The translations under genes were made by a program, and so were the position numbers. From CAZWKQ01 sp964634005 (GTDB lineage: Bacteria > Bacteroidota > Bacteroidia > Bacteroidales > JACABE01), in assembly GCA_964634005.1 (NCBI GenBank), contig CAZWKQ010000012.1:1-64000 (forward strand): a DNA stretch of 64,000 nt. The letters run 5' to 3'. This document shows positions 53,586 to 63,688 of this stretch, piece by piece. The first letter of the stretch is position 1; every line of letters starts with the position of its first letter. Under the pieces are notes generated by a model. The model was given only the letters and a program-made list of their open reading frames with translations. It was not told the DNA's origin and ran no database searches.

Positions 53586-54345
53586 AGTTAGAAAATAGCT
53601 TTTCCAGTTCTTTAATGGCTTCGCTGACAATAGGTAAGTTTACTTTAAAGTTTTCTTTTTCTATGGTACAAATTTTATTTTTTCTGTTTACCGATTTTAA
53701 ATAGTCTAAATTTATTATATACGAACGATTAATTTTATGAAATTTTTCGGATGGTAACATTTTAAAAATCTGACCGATATTTCCCGAAAGCATCTCATTT
53801 TTATCATTATTAAAAAAAACCGTAGTATAATTGCCTTGAGCTTCAAAATAAAATATTTCATCAATATCAACAATGATAAAGCCTGTTCTCGAATTAAACT
53901 TTAATTTAGGTTCGTGAAGTTTTTCAATGTTTTTGCACAAAATATCAATACGATGAACAAAATTACTTTTTAGGATATTAACTTTTAATCTGTTTAAAGT
54001 GTTTTGTAATTCAACCATATCAATTGGTTTAAGCAAGTAATCGAAAGCAGCTATTTTGATAGCCTGAATTGCATACTTATCATAAGCTGTGGTGAAAACA
54101 ACGTATGGATGTGAAATTTGTAACCGTTTCATTTCAAAAATTACATCAAACCCCGATTTTACGGGCATTTGAATATCAAGAAAAATTAAATCGGGAACAT
54201 GTTTTAGTATTGCTTCAATAGCTTCGTCAACATTTGTACATTGAGCTACTATTTGAATTTCAGGGTAATTGATCAGCAAATTATTCAAAATTTCTAATCC
54301 TTCATACTCATCATCAACAATAATTGTTTTAATTTTATCTTTCAT
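53575..54345 (-). CDS. LytTR-family response regulator
   Basis: 256 residues. The receiver domain (1-120) has acidic D11/D12, phosphoacceptor D57 in IFLDIQMP and the Lys in LLKPIDMVELQ. A LytTR DNA-binding domain follows from about 155 (FEAQGNYTTVFF, FHKINRSYIINLDYLKSV). It is a transcription regulator probably phosphorylated by the propeller kinase encoded 4 bases upstream. Its stop lies 11 bases inside the end of the convergent metallopeptidase gene. Confidence 0.93.
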   Translation of the reverse strand: MKDKIKTIIVDDEYEGLEILNNLLINYPEIQIVAQCTNVDEAIEAILKHVPDLIFLDIQMPVKSGFDVIFEMKRLQISHPYVVFTTAYDKYAIQAIKIAAFDYLLKPIDMVELQNTLNRLKVNILKSNFVHRIDILCKNIEKLHEPKLKFNSRTGFIIVDIDEIFYFEAQGNYTTVFFNNDKNEMLSGNIGQIFKMLPSEKFHKINRSYIINLDYLKSVNRKNKICTIEKENFKVNLPIVSEAIKELEKLFSNSNF

Positions 54346-54349
54346 ATTT

Positions 54350-57325
54350 CTAAATTGAATATTTAAAATCTTTAGGGAAAAATATTTTTACTTTTGTTCC
54401 ATTTGCATTTCCATTATCGTCATACAAATCAATTATTTCACATTTGATTTTGTTTGAATTGACACTGTTGTAAAGTTCAAAAAACTGATTCATGATACTG
54501 ATACCGAGTCCGGCGCCTTTTGCCGATATTTTTGACGCTTTCTCCCTCCCAATTCCATTATCAGTTATCGATATCATGATATTATTGTTTTGATCATAAT
54601 GAACTTGAATTATTAAAACCCCATTATTGTTTAAATGCATTATACCATGCTTAATCGAATTTTCGACATAGGTTTGTATAAGCATTTGAGGTATTTGAAT
54701 ATTCTTATCCACATCTTTATCGACTTCTATATAATATTCAAACTTATCTTTAAATCTGAATTTCTCTATTTCAAGATAATTTTCGATAAAATGTATTTCA
54801 TCCTGCAGTGAGCGGGTAATATTATTGCTTGAGAGCAATACACTTCTGATTAATTGAGCAAATTTGGTAAAATAATGATAAGCGAGTTTCCTTTCTTCTC
54901 TATAGATAAGCGAAGAAATTGCATTTATAGCATTAAAGGTAAAGTGTGGATCTATTTGACCTTTTAAAGCCTTTAACTGAAGTTCTTTTATTTTCTTTTC
55001 ACTTTCATATTTTCTTTGAATTTGTTTTCTTTTATTCTTAAAAATATGATTTACAGCAATAATTATTATCGATATTATTATAATAGCAACTAATGATTTA
55101 AACCACCAAGTTTGCCAGTAAGCAGGTTTTATGTAAAAAGCTATTTCAGTTGGTTGTTGGCTCCAAATTCCGTCTTCATTACATGCTTTAACTTTAAATA
55201 AGTACTTTTTAGGAGGAAGATTTGTATAAACTACAAATTGCTGGTCGTTAGCTTCCGACCATGTTAAATCATAGCCTTCGAGCATATATTTAAACTTCAC
55301 TTTTTGTGGAGCGGTTGTTGAAATTGCACCATAATCGATACGGATATTTTTTTGATTATACTTTAGCTTAAAATTGTCTGATACGTTATCGTATAAAGTA
55401 ATTTTCTTCATTTTAGGATTAATGTAGCTTAATTCCTTAAAATAAGTTTTAGGAGGATTTTGATTAATTTTCACTATACGCGGGTCAAACTTAACAACCC
55501 TATCTGTGCCTGCAATCCAAACATAACCTTTACTATCAGTAAAAGCTCCGTTTTGCCCGCATTCCGATGCTAAAAATCCATTGTACTTATCATAAAGTTT
55601 AATATGACAATTGCCTGTTAAGTAAAAATTATCGAGAAATAATACTCCGAGATTATTCATATTACCTATTAATAACCGATTTTTTTCAACACCTGTAATA
55701 AACCCCATAATTGATTTAAAATTCGGAATATCAATTTTTTTGAAAGTTTTATAGTTATAAAAAAACAAACCTTTTTCATTTCCTATCCAAATATTTCCTT
55801 TGTAATCAACATACATTGTGTTTCCACCAAAATCAAAAGGAAACTCTTTAGTAGGAAAATTAATAATGCTATCGTTAACCAGTAATGATATTTTCTTAAA
55901 CCCGCCCAACCAGTACCTTCCAAGCGTATCTTTTGCTATGCAGACTACTTTATGATTAGGATTTTTATTCCCAAAAGGTTTGTCGATTATTCTATAATCT
56001 TTATTATCAAAAATTATTAACCCGACTGTAGTTCCCGACAAAACTATGTCTTTTTTTTCATCATAGTATGTGTAAAAAGGAGTATATTCTTTGAAAAATT
56101 TTGAGTTCAATTTTGAAAAGGTCTTTCCATCAAAAATACTAATACCGTAACTTCTAATGTTTACAAGTATCTTTTCGTTTTTATATTTAGTATTTCCCAT
56201 ATAAAATTGTAGTTTATTTAGGGTATCAGGTATGCTTATTCTTTTAATATCTTTATTGTTATACATAGATACACCTAATGAATAAGTGAAAAAATAAATA
56301 TTATTTTTTACTTCACTAATATTCCAAGTATCATAAAGAGAATTATATGTGCTAACGGGAAAATTAATAAAGTTTTTAGGGAACATCTTCTGAATTCCAT
56401 TTTCTCCGAAAATCCACAAGTTATCTTCATTATCAATACTCATTTGAGCTTGAGATTTGATAGAGTTATGAAATAAATCATTATTTATGGCATAAATACA
56501 TTCTTGCAGGCTAAGTATTTGATATATATCACCTTTTCTGTCAACAATAAAATTAACTAATTCATAATCATTATCTCTCGTTTTAAATTCAACTAATTTA
56601 TCATTATTAATTTTATAAAAAGTTTTTCCTGAAGATAGATAAATTTCATTATCCTTCCCCTTAATCATTTTGTTTTTATATTCATTTAAAGTGATTATTT
56701 TTTTTAAAACATCAGATTTTAAAGAATAAATTTCATTATTTAAAAGAATATAAAAACACTTGTAATTTCTGCTGTAAATTATTTCAAGACCTATATAATT
56801 TTGTTTTTGGAAGGATTTATTTTCACTTATCAATTTATTTATTTTGCTGCAAGGAAAAGTTTTGCCGTTTACATACTTTGCAAACTTCAAACTTTCGGAT
56901 TCAAAGTATGGGAAAATAATATTATTATCATCGTCAAATCCGTATGAATTAGCACTTACAAGCAAATTAATATTATTTGGTAAATAATAGTTTATGAACT
57001 TATTATTCGATAGTAGTGAAAACCCTATCCTTGTCAATATAAACAAACAATTGTTATTTACTTCAAAAATTTTTAGAATAGAATTATCAATTAAGCCCTC
57101 ATTGGTAGTGTAATTTTTAAAATTTGTTCCGTCGAATCTGCTAACTCCTCCTTTTGTGCCAAGCCATATAAAACCTTTGCTGTCTTGAAACATATCTTGC
57201 ACCTGCGATTGTACAAGTCCTTCTGTTGGCGTATAATTCAGACATCCTAACTCTTGTGAACACAATATTTCACTCAATAATAGAAAAAAAGTAAAAGCTA
57301 TTAATTGAATAATTCTGTTGTTCAC
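54350..57325 (-). CDS. Two-component propeller/Y_Y_Y sensor histidine kinase
   Basis: 991 residues. The signal peptide (about 1-23) is followed by two-component regulator propeller repeats that fill the periplasmic region (for example DMFQDSKGFIWLGTKGGVSRFDG and DSKGYVWIAGTDRVVKFD). Then come a Y_Y_Y domain (FKYMLEGYDLTW to PPKKYLFKVKACNEDG), a membrane helix at about 757-780, and a LytS-type kinase core with the phosphoacceptor His in QIDPHFTFNAIN near 792. The ATPase box is DNGIGREKA. It resembles Bacteroidota polysaccharide sensors, but no polysaccharide-use genes are adjacent. It is paired with the LytTR regulator. Confidence 0.93.
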   Translation of the reverse strand: MNNRIIQLIAFTFFLLLSEILCSQELGCLNYTPTEGLVQSQVQDMFQDSKGFIWLGTKGGVSRFDGTNFKNYTTNEGLIDNSILKIFEVNNNCLFILTRIGFSLLSNNKFINYYLPNNINLLVSANSYGFDDDNNIIFPYFESESLKFAKYVNGKTFPCSKINKLISENKSFQKQNYIGLEIIYSRNYKCFYILLNNEIYSLKSDVLKKIITLNEYKNKMIKGKDNEIYLSSGKTFYKINNDKLVEFKTRDNDYELVNFIVDRKGDIYQILSLQECIYAINNDLFHNSIKSQAQMSIDNEDNLWIFGENGIQKMFPKNFINFPVSTYNSLYDTWNISEVKNNIYFFTYSLGVSMYNNKDIKRISIPDTLNKLQFYMGNTKYKNEKILVNIRSYGISIFDGKTFSKLNSKFFKEYTPFYTYYDEKKDIVLSGTTVGLIIFDNKDYRIIDKPFGNKNPNHKVVCIAKDTLGRYWLGGFKKISLLVNDSIINFPTKEFPFDFGGNTMYVDYKGNIWIGNEKGLFFYNYKTFKKIDIPNFKSIMGFITGVEKNRLLIGNMNNLGVLFLDNFYLTGNCHIKLYDKYNGFLASECGQNGAFTDSKGYVWIAGTDRVVKFDPRIVKINQNPPKTYFKELSYINPKMKKITLYDNVSDNFKLKYNQKNIRIDYGAISTTAPQKVKFKYMLEGYDLTWSEANDQQFVVYTNLPPKKYLFKVKACNEDGIWSQQPTEIAFYIKPAYWQTWWFKSLVAIIIISIIIIAVNHIFKNKRKQIQRKYESEKKIKELQLKALKGQIDPHFTFNAINAISSLIYREERKLAYHYFTKFAQLIRSVLLSSNNITRSLQDEIHFIENYLEIEKFRFKDKFEYYIEVDKDVDKNIQIPQMLIQTYVENSIKHGIMHLNNNGVLIIQVHYDQNNNIMISITDNGIGREKASKISAKGAGLGISIMNQFFELYNSVNSNKIKCEIIDLYDDNGNANGTKVKIFFPKDFKYSI

Positions 57326-57370
57326 AATAATTTTATTAAGAAGGATAAATCAAAAATATTGATAATATTT

Positions 57371-57378
57371 CAAATTTA
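57371..57378 (-). promoter_or_regulatory. Candidate -7 box upstream of the propeller kinase
   Basis: TAAATTTG on the minus strand fits TAnnTTTG, 45 bases before the kinase ATG. Confidence 0.38.
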
Positions 57379-57389
57379 AAGATTTAATT

Positions 57390-57746
57390 TTATTTTTTTA
57401 TCTTTCTTGCATCAATTATCCATGACATAAGATAAAGCAGTGCCGGAGATGTAAGAATTAAAAAAGCTAATCCTTCGGGTATAGATTTTTCGACAAAATA
57501 ATAAAGTAAATAGAAGGTAAATAAGGCAAAAATAGATATTATACTGCCCAAAAGTTCGTTTTTAAGTCCAATTAGTAAGCCTGATACAACACTTAAAGGT
57601 AGAAAAATATAAAAGATAAAATATTTAAAATTAAACTCGTAAGAATATGCTAAATGACTGATAATAAACAAAAAAATAAAAAATACAGATGCAACAGAAA
57701 AAACTCTTGCAACCCATTTCAATATTAAATTTAGTCCTATTTTCAT
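57390..57746 (-). CDS. Small uncharacterised membrane protein
   Basis: 118 residues with four predicted membrane helices (about 15-35, 43-62, 66-84 and 90-110) and a basic C-terminus, ARKIKK. No recognisable family motif. A TATATTTG box lies at 57759-57766 on the minus strand, 12 bases upstream of the start. It precedes the propeller kinase by 64 bases. Confidence 0.68.
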   Translation of the reverse strand: MKIGLNLILKWVARVFSVASVFFIFLFIISHLAYSYEFNFKYFIFYIFLPLSVVSGLLIGLKNELLGSIISIFALFTFYLLYYFVEKSIPEGLAFLILTSPALLYLMSWIIDARKIKK

Positions 57747-57758
57747 GTTTTTTTATTA

Positions 57759-57766
57759 CAAATATA
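57759..57766 (-). promoter_or_regulatory. Candidate -7 box upstream of the small membrane protein
   Basis: TATATTTG on the minus strand fits TAnnTTTG. It sits in the intergenic region shared with divergent ispE. Confidence 0.4.
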
Positions 57767-57806
57767 GTTTAAAATTTAATTAAACACTAATTTTACGGAA
57801 AAAAAT

Positions 57807-58622
57807 ATGACACTATTTCCGAACTGCAAAATAAATATTGGATTATATATAGAAAGAAAACGAGAAGACGGTTTTCACGATATTAAAACTCTTTTCTACC
57901 CAATCAATTTTAATGATACTATTGAGATTGAAAAAACCGATAAAAAGAACACATCTATAAGTATTTTCGGTATTCCTATAGAAGGTGACACTAATGACAA
58001 TTTATGCTTGAAAGCATATAATTTATTAAACAATGATTTTGATCTTCCACCGGTAAACATAATATTATTAAAAAGAATTCCTACCGGTGCAGGCTTAGGT
58101 GGCGGTTCATCCGATGCAGTACACACTCTATTACTTTTGAATGAAATGTTTGAATTGAAAATATCTAACCATCAACTATATTCTTATGCCAATAAATTGG
58201 GCAGCGATTGTGCTTTTTTTATCGAAAACAAGCCGTTGTTAGCCTCTGAAAAAGGTAGTACTTTTAATGAAATTGACTTTTCAATTAAAAATCACTATAT
58301 TGTATTAATTAAACCAAATCAAAGCATCAATACAACCAGTGCCTATAAATGGATAACACCGAGAAATAAACAAATAGACTTAGAAAGTTTGCTGCATGCA
58401 CCTATTGAAAATTGGAAAAATACCGTAATAAATGACTTTGAAGAAGAAGTTTTTAAGCGATTTCCTAATATAAAAGATTTGAAAGATAGATTGTACGATT
58501 ACGGAGCAGTTTATGCATCTATGAGCGGAAGCGGCTCTGCTGTTTTCGGAATATTCAAAAAAATTCCTGAAAATATTGAACACGATGAATGCTACTTATG
58601 GCACGGAGAATGTATCTATTAA
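57807..58622 (+). CDS. ispE: 4-diphosphocytidyl-2-C-methyl-D-erythritol kinase
   Basis: GHMP-family kinase of the non-mevalonate (MEP) isoprenoid pathway; phosphorylates the 2-hydroxyl of CDP-ME. The 271-residue protein starts with the substrate-binding CKINIGLYIERKREDGFHDI and has the ATP glycine loop PTGAGLGGGSSDA near 90-102. LGSDCAFFI (catalytic Asp) and the C-terminal ASMSGSGSAVFGIF are also present. No other isoprenoid gene is in the window. It converges on the GT-C-like membrane gene with a 13-base gap. Confidence 0.95.
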   Translation: MTLFPNCKINIGLYIERKREDGFHDIKTLFYPINFNDTIEIEKTDKKNTSISIFGIPIEGDTNDNLCLKAYNLLNNDFDLPPVNIILLKRIPTGAGLGGGSSDAVHTLLLLNEMFELKISNHQLYSYANKLGSDCAFFIENKPLLASEKGSTFNEIDFSIKNHYIVLIKPNQSINTTSAYKWITPRNKQIDLESLLHAPIENWKNTVINDFEEEVFKRFPNIKDLKDRLYDYGAVYASMSGSGSAVFGIFKKIPENIEHDECYLWHGECIY

Positions 58623-58635
58623 TTAATAATTAAAG

Positions 58636-60486
58636 CTAATTTTCATTTACTTTAAATATCCTAATTTTACCTTCTTCAATTGCAAAGTTACTTTTTTTAA
58701 TATTCCAGATATATACAAGCAAACGTTCAGACTGTACAGGTAAATTGGTTAATAACAAAGTCGTTTTAATATGCTGATTCTTCCAATTATTTCTTAACCA
58801 ATTCAAAGGAACATATTCGTAAGAAGTAGTTTTCCCCGATTTATCAAAGGTTGTAGCCACTAACCATGCTTCAAAAGGCTTAAAGTCAGTAGAAATTTTT
58901 AAATCAAATTCAACTTTTAACGGAAAACTAATCAGACTATCAATGTTATTTATTTCAATAAAATTAAAAAATTCATCATTGAAATTCCTGTTCAAAACTA
59001 TATTACCCTTAGAAAGAATCATCTCTGCATTCAGTTTGTACTTTCTTTCCAACAAATAGTATCCGGTAATTTTATCATAATCGATTATAAAATAATTAAA
59101 CTTAAAAAAATCTAAATCATCGTGTTTTATTATTTGAAAATCAGGAATTAAACTCGGATAATGACTATCATAGTTTTTTGACAAATTACCATTATCAAGA
59201 TAATTGTGAAAAGCTGTAACTAAAGTTCTACCAAAATGCGAACCTACAACAGGCATTACACATGATTCTGATTTTTCTTTTAATTTGTCGTAGAAGTGAT
59301 AAGGGATTCTATCTTCTTTATAAACGCTGACATGTGTCAAGTTTAGACCGTATAAAAAGTTAAAAGGAAAAATAAAAAAGATTAATGTTATAATTTTAAT
59401 CGTTCTAAATTTAAAATTTTGGCTTTGTATCTCATCAATTAAGAAAATAAATGCAATTATAAATAAATAATAAAAATAAAATGCAGCTCTGTCATCAGGA
59501 TAATTTACTTTAAATAAAGTATTTAACAAAACTAATCCAACAACATTACTGAATAATAAAAACCCATAGAAGAAACAGTTAGAATTTAGGATTTTAACAC
59601 TCAAATTCTTGAAAATAAATCTCGAAAATCCTACAATAAAAATTAAACTCAATATATACAAAACCAAATGATTGATTTCTTTATTAGTATTAACGAGCGA
59701 TTTTAAAAGTGAAGTAACAGTAAGAGTCCAGAATCCATCCTGACTGCCATAATATAAAGCACCACCCTTTTGAAGAAGAAATGAATATTTAGTCAATATA
59801 ATTAATGGAAGTAATCCAAAAGTAATAATTATTAAAAGTTTTAAAAATAATCTTTCTCTGTTAATAATTATTTTTAAAGTGAAATAAAATAAAATACTAA
59901 TAAAAATAAGCATTAGGGATAAATTGGCACTCAAAGCAATTAATGCTGCAATTATTGAAAATAATAAATGTAGAATTTTGTTCGATTTGTTATAACTATT
60001 AGCATACCAGAAACTTCCGAGCAACATGGCAAATGAAATTCCGTAGCCACGACATAAAGCTAAGAATTCGACAATTGGATGTATTGTTATAAATGATAAA
60101 AATAAAATTAAAGCTAAGAATTTACTATTCAGACTCTTGGCAATTTTATAAGAAAAATAACAATAAAAAGGTATAAATATCAAGTTTGAGATACGTAAAA
60201 TAAATGGGGAATAACCAAAATAATTATAAAAAAATCGACATATAAAAGTATTGATTAAATGATTGTTAGCTGCATTAACATCTATGTTGTATTTAAAAGG
60301 AATATATTCTCCTGTATCAACGTAAAACCAAAAAGTCATTATCTCATCGTGCAGGAATGGAACAAAATATGCCCTTATTAATAAATATACAAAAATCAGT
60401 ATTGAAGTTATAATACAGAACTTATTAAAATATTTTACAATAAATCTTTCAAAATTATCGAAAATGGCTTCAATTTTATTCAACAT
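58636..60486 (-). CDS. Multi-pass membrane protein, GT-C glycosyltransferase-like
   Basis: 616 residues with about 10-11 helices and a C-terminal extracytoplasmic domain (about 440-616). After the first helix the loop FVPFLHDEIMTFWFY carries an acidic pair like the catalytic Asp/Glu loop of GT-C enzymes such as ArnT. The following loop has NNHLINTFICRFFYN. It may transfer a lipid-linked sugar to a surface polymer. The family is not firmly recognised and the substrate is unknown. It lies 5 bases downstream of tcdA, so cotranscription is likely. Confidence 0.65.
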   Translation of the reverse strand: MLNKIEAIFDNFERFIVKYFNKFCIITSILIFVYLLIRAYFVPFLHDEIMTFWFYVDTGEYIPFKYNIDVNAANNHLINTFICRFFYNYFGYSPFILRISNLIFIPFYCYFSYKIAKSLNSKFLALILFLSFITIHPIVEFLALCRGYGISFAMLLGSFWYANSYNKSNKILHLLFSIIAALIALSANLSLMLIFISILFYFTLKIIINRERLFLKLLIIITFGLLPLIILTKYSFLLQKGGALYYGSQDGFWTLTVTSLLKSLVNTNKEINHLVLYILSLIFIVGFSRFIFKNLSVKILNSNCFFYGFLLFSNVVGLVLLNTLFKVNYPDDRAAFYFYYLFIIAFIFLIDEIQSQNFKFRTIKIITLIFFIFPFNFLYGLNLTHVSVYKEDRIPYHFYDKLKEKSESCVMPVVGSHFGRTLVTAFHNYLDNGNLSKNYDSHYPSLIPDFQIIKHDDLDFFKFNYFIIDYDKITGYYLLERKYKLNAEMILSKGNIVLNRNFNDEFFNFIEINNIDSLISFPLKVEFDLKISTDFKPFEAWLVATTFDKSGKTTSYEYVPLNWLRNNWKNQHIKTTLLLTNLPVQSERLLVYIWNIKKSNFAIEEGKIRIFKVNEN

Positions 60487-60491
60487 TCAAA

Positions 60492-61280
60492 TTAATCTTT
60501 ATTAAAAGTAATTTTCTTTTTAACACTTTTAGGAATAGGCAAGTTGCTTTCTACACTAATACCAATCAACTCTCTAATAACAACCGAAGCACATAGGCAT
60601 CCAAAGAGCGGCGGCATATAAGAAACAGTTCCGACAGTTGACTTTTTATTTAATTCATTTTCTACCACAATAACAGAATCGGCAGGAATTATTTCAGTAG
60701 AGAACACTGCTTTAAAACCGGTGTAAATTCCAAGTTTATGAAGACGTTTTCTGAGAATATCAGCAAGCGGACACATAAAAGTTTGAGCAATATCTGCTAT
60801 TTGTACTTTTGAAGGGTCCAATTTACCTCCTGATCCCATTGAACTGACTACTTTCAAATTCCTTTTGACTGAGTGATGTATAAGGTAAATTTTTGGAGAA
60901 AGAGTATCTATGGCATCAACAACATAATCATAGGGTGCTTCTTCAATGATTTCAATCATTCTTTCATCTTTTATGTACTCGGGATATATTATTAAATCAA
61001 TCTCAGGATTAATATCGAGAAGTCTTTCTTTCATAATTTCAGCCTTTTTCATCCCTTCTTTACTTTTTAAGGCCAATAGCTGCCTGTTTCTGTTAGAAGG
61101 ATTTATGACATCTCCATCAACTAAGGTTAATTTACCGATACCGGCTCTACAAAGCATTTCTGCAGCATATCCGCCTACACCGCCAAGACCGGCAACAAGC
61201 ACATGCGATGATTTTAGTTTTTCAATGTTTTCTGCTCCCAACAACAATAAAGTCCTTGAATTCCATAGGTTATCATCCAT
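60492..61280 (-). CDS. tcdA: tRNA threonylcarbamoyladenosine dehydratase
   Basis: ATP-dependent cyclisation of t6A to ct6A at position 37 of ANN-decoding tRNAs. E1-like (ThiF/MoeB) fold with nucleotide-binding VAGLGGVGGYAAEMLCRAGIG, LVDGDVINPSNRNRQ and DAIDTLSPK. The TcdA-specific SSMGSGGKLDPSKVQIADI is present, as is a C-terminal helix region with PPLFGCLCASVVIREL. I prefer the ATG at 61280 (MDDNLWNSRTLLLLG), which matches the usual N-terminus; the ATG at 61298 would add six residues. Confidence 0.92.
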   Translation of the reverse strand: MDDNLWNSRTLLLLGAENIEKLKSSHVLVAGLGGVGGYAAEMLCRAGIGKLTLVDGDVINPSNRNRQLLALKSKEGMKKAEIMKERLLDINPEIDLIIYPEYIKDERMIEIIEEAPYDYVVDAIDTLSPKIYLIHHSVKRNLKVVSSMGSGGKLDPSKVQIADIAQTFMCPLADILRKRLHKLGIYTGFKAVFSTEIIPADSVIVVENELNKKSTVGTVSYMPPLFGCLCASVVIRELIGISVESNLPIPKSVKKKITFNKD

Positions 61281-61390
61281 AGATATTATTTTCCACAAAA
61301 ATATTCGATTTTAATTTATTTAATAAATAAAAATTATCGAATTTTGCTTTTTAAATTTTTAGGTATTATAAAACAACTAATAAATCTAAG

Positions 61391-62635
61391 ATGTTGGAAG
61401 TAAGCAGTAATATACCTTTTATCGTTCAGGTTTTTCTGTTATTGCTATTAGCAAGGGTTCTGGGCGAGCTTATGGAACGGTTTAACCAGCCTTCTATGAT
61501 TGGAGAATTATTAGCAGGGGTCATATTAGGACCTTCATTACTGGGAGTTTCAATCGTTTCGCCATATTTAAAAGCAATATCCGATTTAGGGGTATTACTG
61601 CTTGTAATTTTAGCCGGATTAGAGATAGATATTAACGAACTCAAAAAATCAGTAAAAGGCAGAAACTTCTGGATTGCAATTCTTGGGTTCACAGTTCCTT
61701 TACTTTCAGGGCTTTTACTGGGTGTAATTTTTAAACTTAATTTTATACTGTCGGTATTTTTAGCATTATGTATTTCAATAACAGCTTTGCCTGTTAGTGT
61801 AAGAATACTGATGGATATCGGAAAATTAAATACTGATATAGGGAGGAGAATAATTTCAACCGCTATATTTAACGATGTAGTCGCATTGTTAATTTTGGGT
61901 GTAGTGCTTGATACTAAAGAATATAGTGATAGCGTAAAAGAATTATCAATCAATATTACAATTTCGGTATTAAAAGTAGTTTTGTTTATGTTTTTTATGC
62001 TTTTTGCATACAAAATATTGGAAAAAACAAAACAAAAAATGCCGGTTTTTAATCAAAAACTCAATATGTTTCTTGACTTTCTGAAAGGTAAAGAATCGCT
62101 TTTTGCAATTGTAATGGTTTATGTACTGATTTTTTCGAGTATAGCCGAGTTAGTTGGATTGCATTTTGTAATTGGAGCATTTTTCGGTGCAATTTTATTA
62201 CCAAGAGAAATGTTGGGAGTTGATAATTTCAAAAAAGTAAAACAGAGTACTTCAAGTATAACAATAGGATTTTTAGCTCCTATATTCTTTGCTTTTATGG
62301 GAGTTGAATTCAGTTTTAAGTCAATTAGTAATTATATTTTACTTTTATCAGTAATTTTAGCATCGTTTATAAGTAAAATATTAGGCGGTTATATAGGCGG
62401 ACGTCTGGCTAATTTCAACAAACAGAAATCTTTGGCTATAGGAATCGGTTTAAACGCAAGAGGTATAATGGAGCTTGTTATTGCCAATATTGCTCTTCAG
62501 AACAAATTCATTGATATATCAATGTTTTCTATTCTTGTTCTAATGGGGTTAATTACAACAATGGTAACACCGTTTTTACTTAAAACAGCTTTTAAAAAAA
62601 TTGACGCCAAGAAGTATTCAAAATTTTCAATTTAA
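61391..62635 (+). CDS. Cation:proton antiporter, CPA2 (KefB/NapA-like)
   Basis: 414-residue inner-membrane exchanger with about 12 helices and no RCK domain. Typical segments are QPSMIGELLAGVILGPSLLG, LFLAGLEID-like LLVILAGLEIDINEL, ALCISITALPVSVRILMDIG (ion-site helix) and IFNDVVALLILGVV with the conserved Asp. GIGLNARGIMELVIANIAL is also present. It probably exchanges Na+ or K+ for H+. It is followed 61 bases later by a DedA gene. Confidence 0.9.
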   Translation: MLEVSSNIPFIVQVFLLLLLARVLGELMERFNQPSMIGELLAGVILGPSLLGVSIVSPYLKAISDLGVLLLVILAGLEIDINELKKSVKGRNFWIAILGFTVPLLSGLLLGVIFKLNFILSVFLALCISITALPVSVRILMDIGKLNTDIGRRIISTAIFNDVVALLILGVVLDTKEYSDSVKELSINITISVLKVVLFMFFMLFAYKILEKTKQKMPVFNQKLNMFLDFLKGKESLFAIVMVYVLIFSSIAELVGLHFVIGAFFGAILLPREMLGVDNFKKVKQSTSSITIGFLAPIFFAFMGVEFSFKSISNYILLLSVILASFISKILGGYIGGRLANFNKQKSLAIGIGLNARGIMELVIANIALQNKFIDISMFSILVLMGLITTMVTPFLLKTAFKKIDAKKYSKFSI

Positions 62636-62696
62636 ATTTATTCTTATGTAATGCTTAAGGATTCTAAAAGTATTAAATTTGCTCAAAAATTTTAAA

Positions 62697-63347
62697 ATGG
62701 GAATATTCAATCAACTGTTAGACTTTATAATGCATATTGATGTGCATTTAAACAACTGGGTTTCAACCTATCAAACATGGACATATTTAATTTTGTTTTT
62801 GATTATTTTTTGTGAAACCGGCTTAGTTGTAACACCTTTTTTACCAGGTGATTCACTATTGTTTGCCGCTGGAACTATAGCAGCAATGGATGGTCAACCT
62901 TTAAACGTTTTTTTCTTAATTCCAGTTATTTTAATTGCAGCTTTTGCCGGTGACAATACGAACTTTTTTATCGGCAATCTTATAGGTCATAAGGTTTACG
63001 AAAAAAATTACAAATTGATAAAACGCGAGTATCTCGATAAAACACATAAGTTTTATGAAAAACATGGCGGTAAAACTTTAATTATAGCTCGTTTTATGCC
63101 AATTATAAGAACATTTGCTCCTTTTGTAGCCGGTGTTGGCGAAATGAAGTACTTGCGATTTGTTTCATTCAGTATTATTGGTAATTTACTGTGGGTTTTC
63201 CTTTTTATTCTGGCCGGATATTACTTCGGGAACATTCCTTATGTTAAAAAGAATTTCACTTTAGTAATAGTAAGCATAATAATAATTTCTCTATTACCGC
63301 CTGTTATTGCGGCACTTAAACAAGGTTTTTCAAAAAATAAAGATTAA
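62697..63347 (+). CDS. DedA family membrane protein
   Basis: 216-residue DedA/VTT-domain protein, a family implicated in membrane-lipid flipping and proton-motive-force homeostasis. Landmarks are FCETGLVVTPFLPGDSLLF, AFAGDNTNFFIGNLIGHKV, FYEKHGGKTLIIARFMPIIRTFAPFVAGVGEM and several helices. I chose the ATG at 62697; an in-frame TTG at 62679 would add six residues with no similarity. Its stop overlaps the end of the convergent PAS gene by 4 bases. Confidence 0.92.
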   Translation: MGIFNQLLDFIMHIDVHLNNWVSTYQTWTYLILFLIIFCETGLVVTPFLPGDSLLFAAGTIAAMDGQPLNVFFLIPVILIAAFAGDNTNFFIGNLIGHKVYEKNYKLIKREYLDKTHKFYEKHGGKTLIIARFMPIIRTFAPFVAGVGEMKYLRFVSFSIIGNLLWVFLFILAGYYFGNIPYVKKNFTLVIVSIIIISLLPPVIAALKQGFSKNKD

Positions 63348-63685
63348 CCTTGTCTTATGAAATGTTTCATTTCATTTGGAATAACCAAAGATAGCTCTAT
63401 ATAACCGCTATATTCACCGTTTTTATACCAAGGTGACTGATAAATGAGCTTTTTTATACCGTTTTTTTCAATAGTATAAGCATTTAATACGGGATTTTTC
63501 AACATTTCCATTAGCAATGACTTTGCCGGTTCGGGATGGCAGTCACCAAGATTATTTCCTATAATCTTTTTTCCGCCATATTTCGAAAATGTGTCGATAG
63601 ATTTATCGTTCATATAAACTACTTTCCCTTCTTTATCGCAAACCGTAATTGCAAAAGGAAGTTCATTATGCCATTCTGTTTCCAT
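63344..63685 (-). CDS. Small stand-alone PAS protein
   Basis: 113 residues forming one PAS domain: FAITVCDKEGKVVYMNDKS at the start, GNNLGDCHPEPAKSLLMEML in the middle and SPWYKNGEYSGYIELSLVI at the end. The GxxLxxCHP stretch is like the PAS domains next to DUF438 hemerythrin-like proteins, which can bind heme or flavin. No output domain. It lies 3 bases downstream of the TPR gene, so it may form a sensory pair with it. Confidence 0.8.
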   Translation of the reverse strand: METEWHNELPFAITVCDKEGKVVYMNDKSIDTFSKYGGKKIIGNNLGDCHPEPAKSLLMEMLKNPVLNAYTIEKNGIKKLIYQSPWYKNGEYSGYIELSLVIPNEMKHFIRQG

Positions 63686-63688
63686 AAA

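Noticed and set aside
61426..62013. A 195-codon minus-strand frame inside the CPA2 antiporter gene
   Set aside because: It is antisense to a gene with clear antiporter motifs. The Ser/Ile/Asn-rich product resembles no family and is a shadow.
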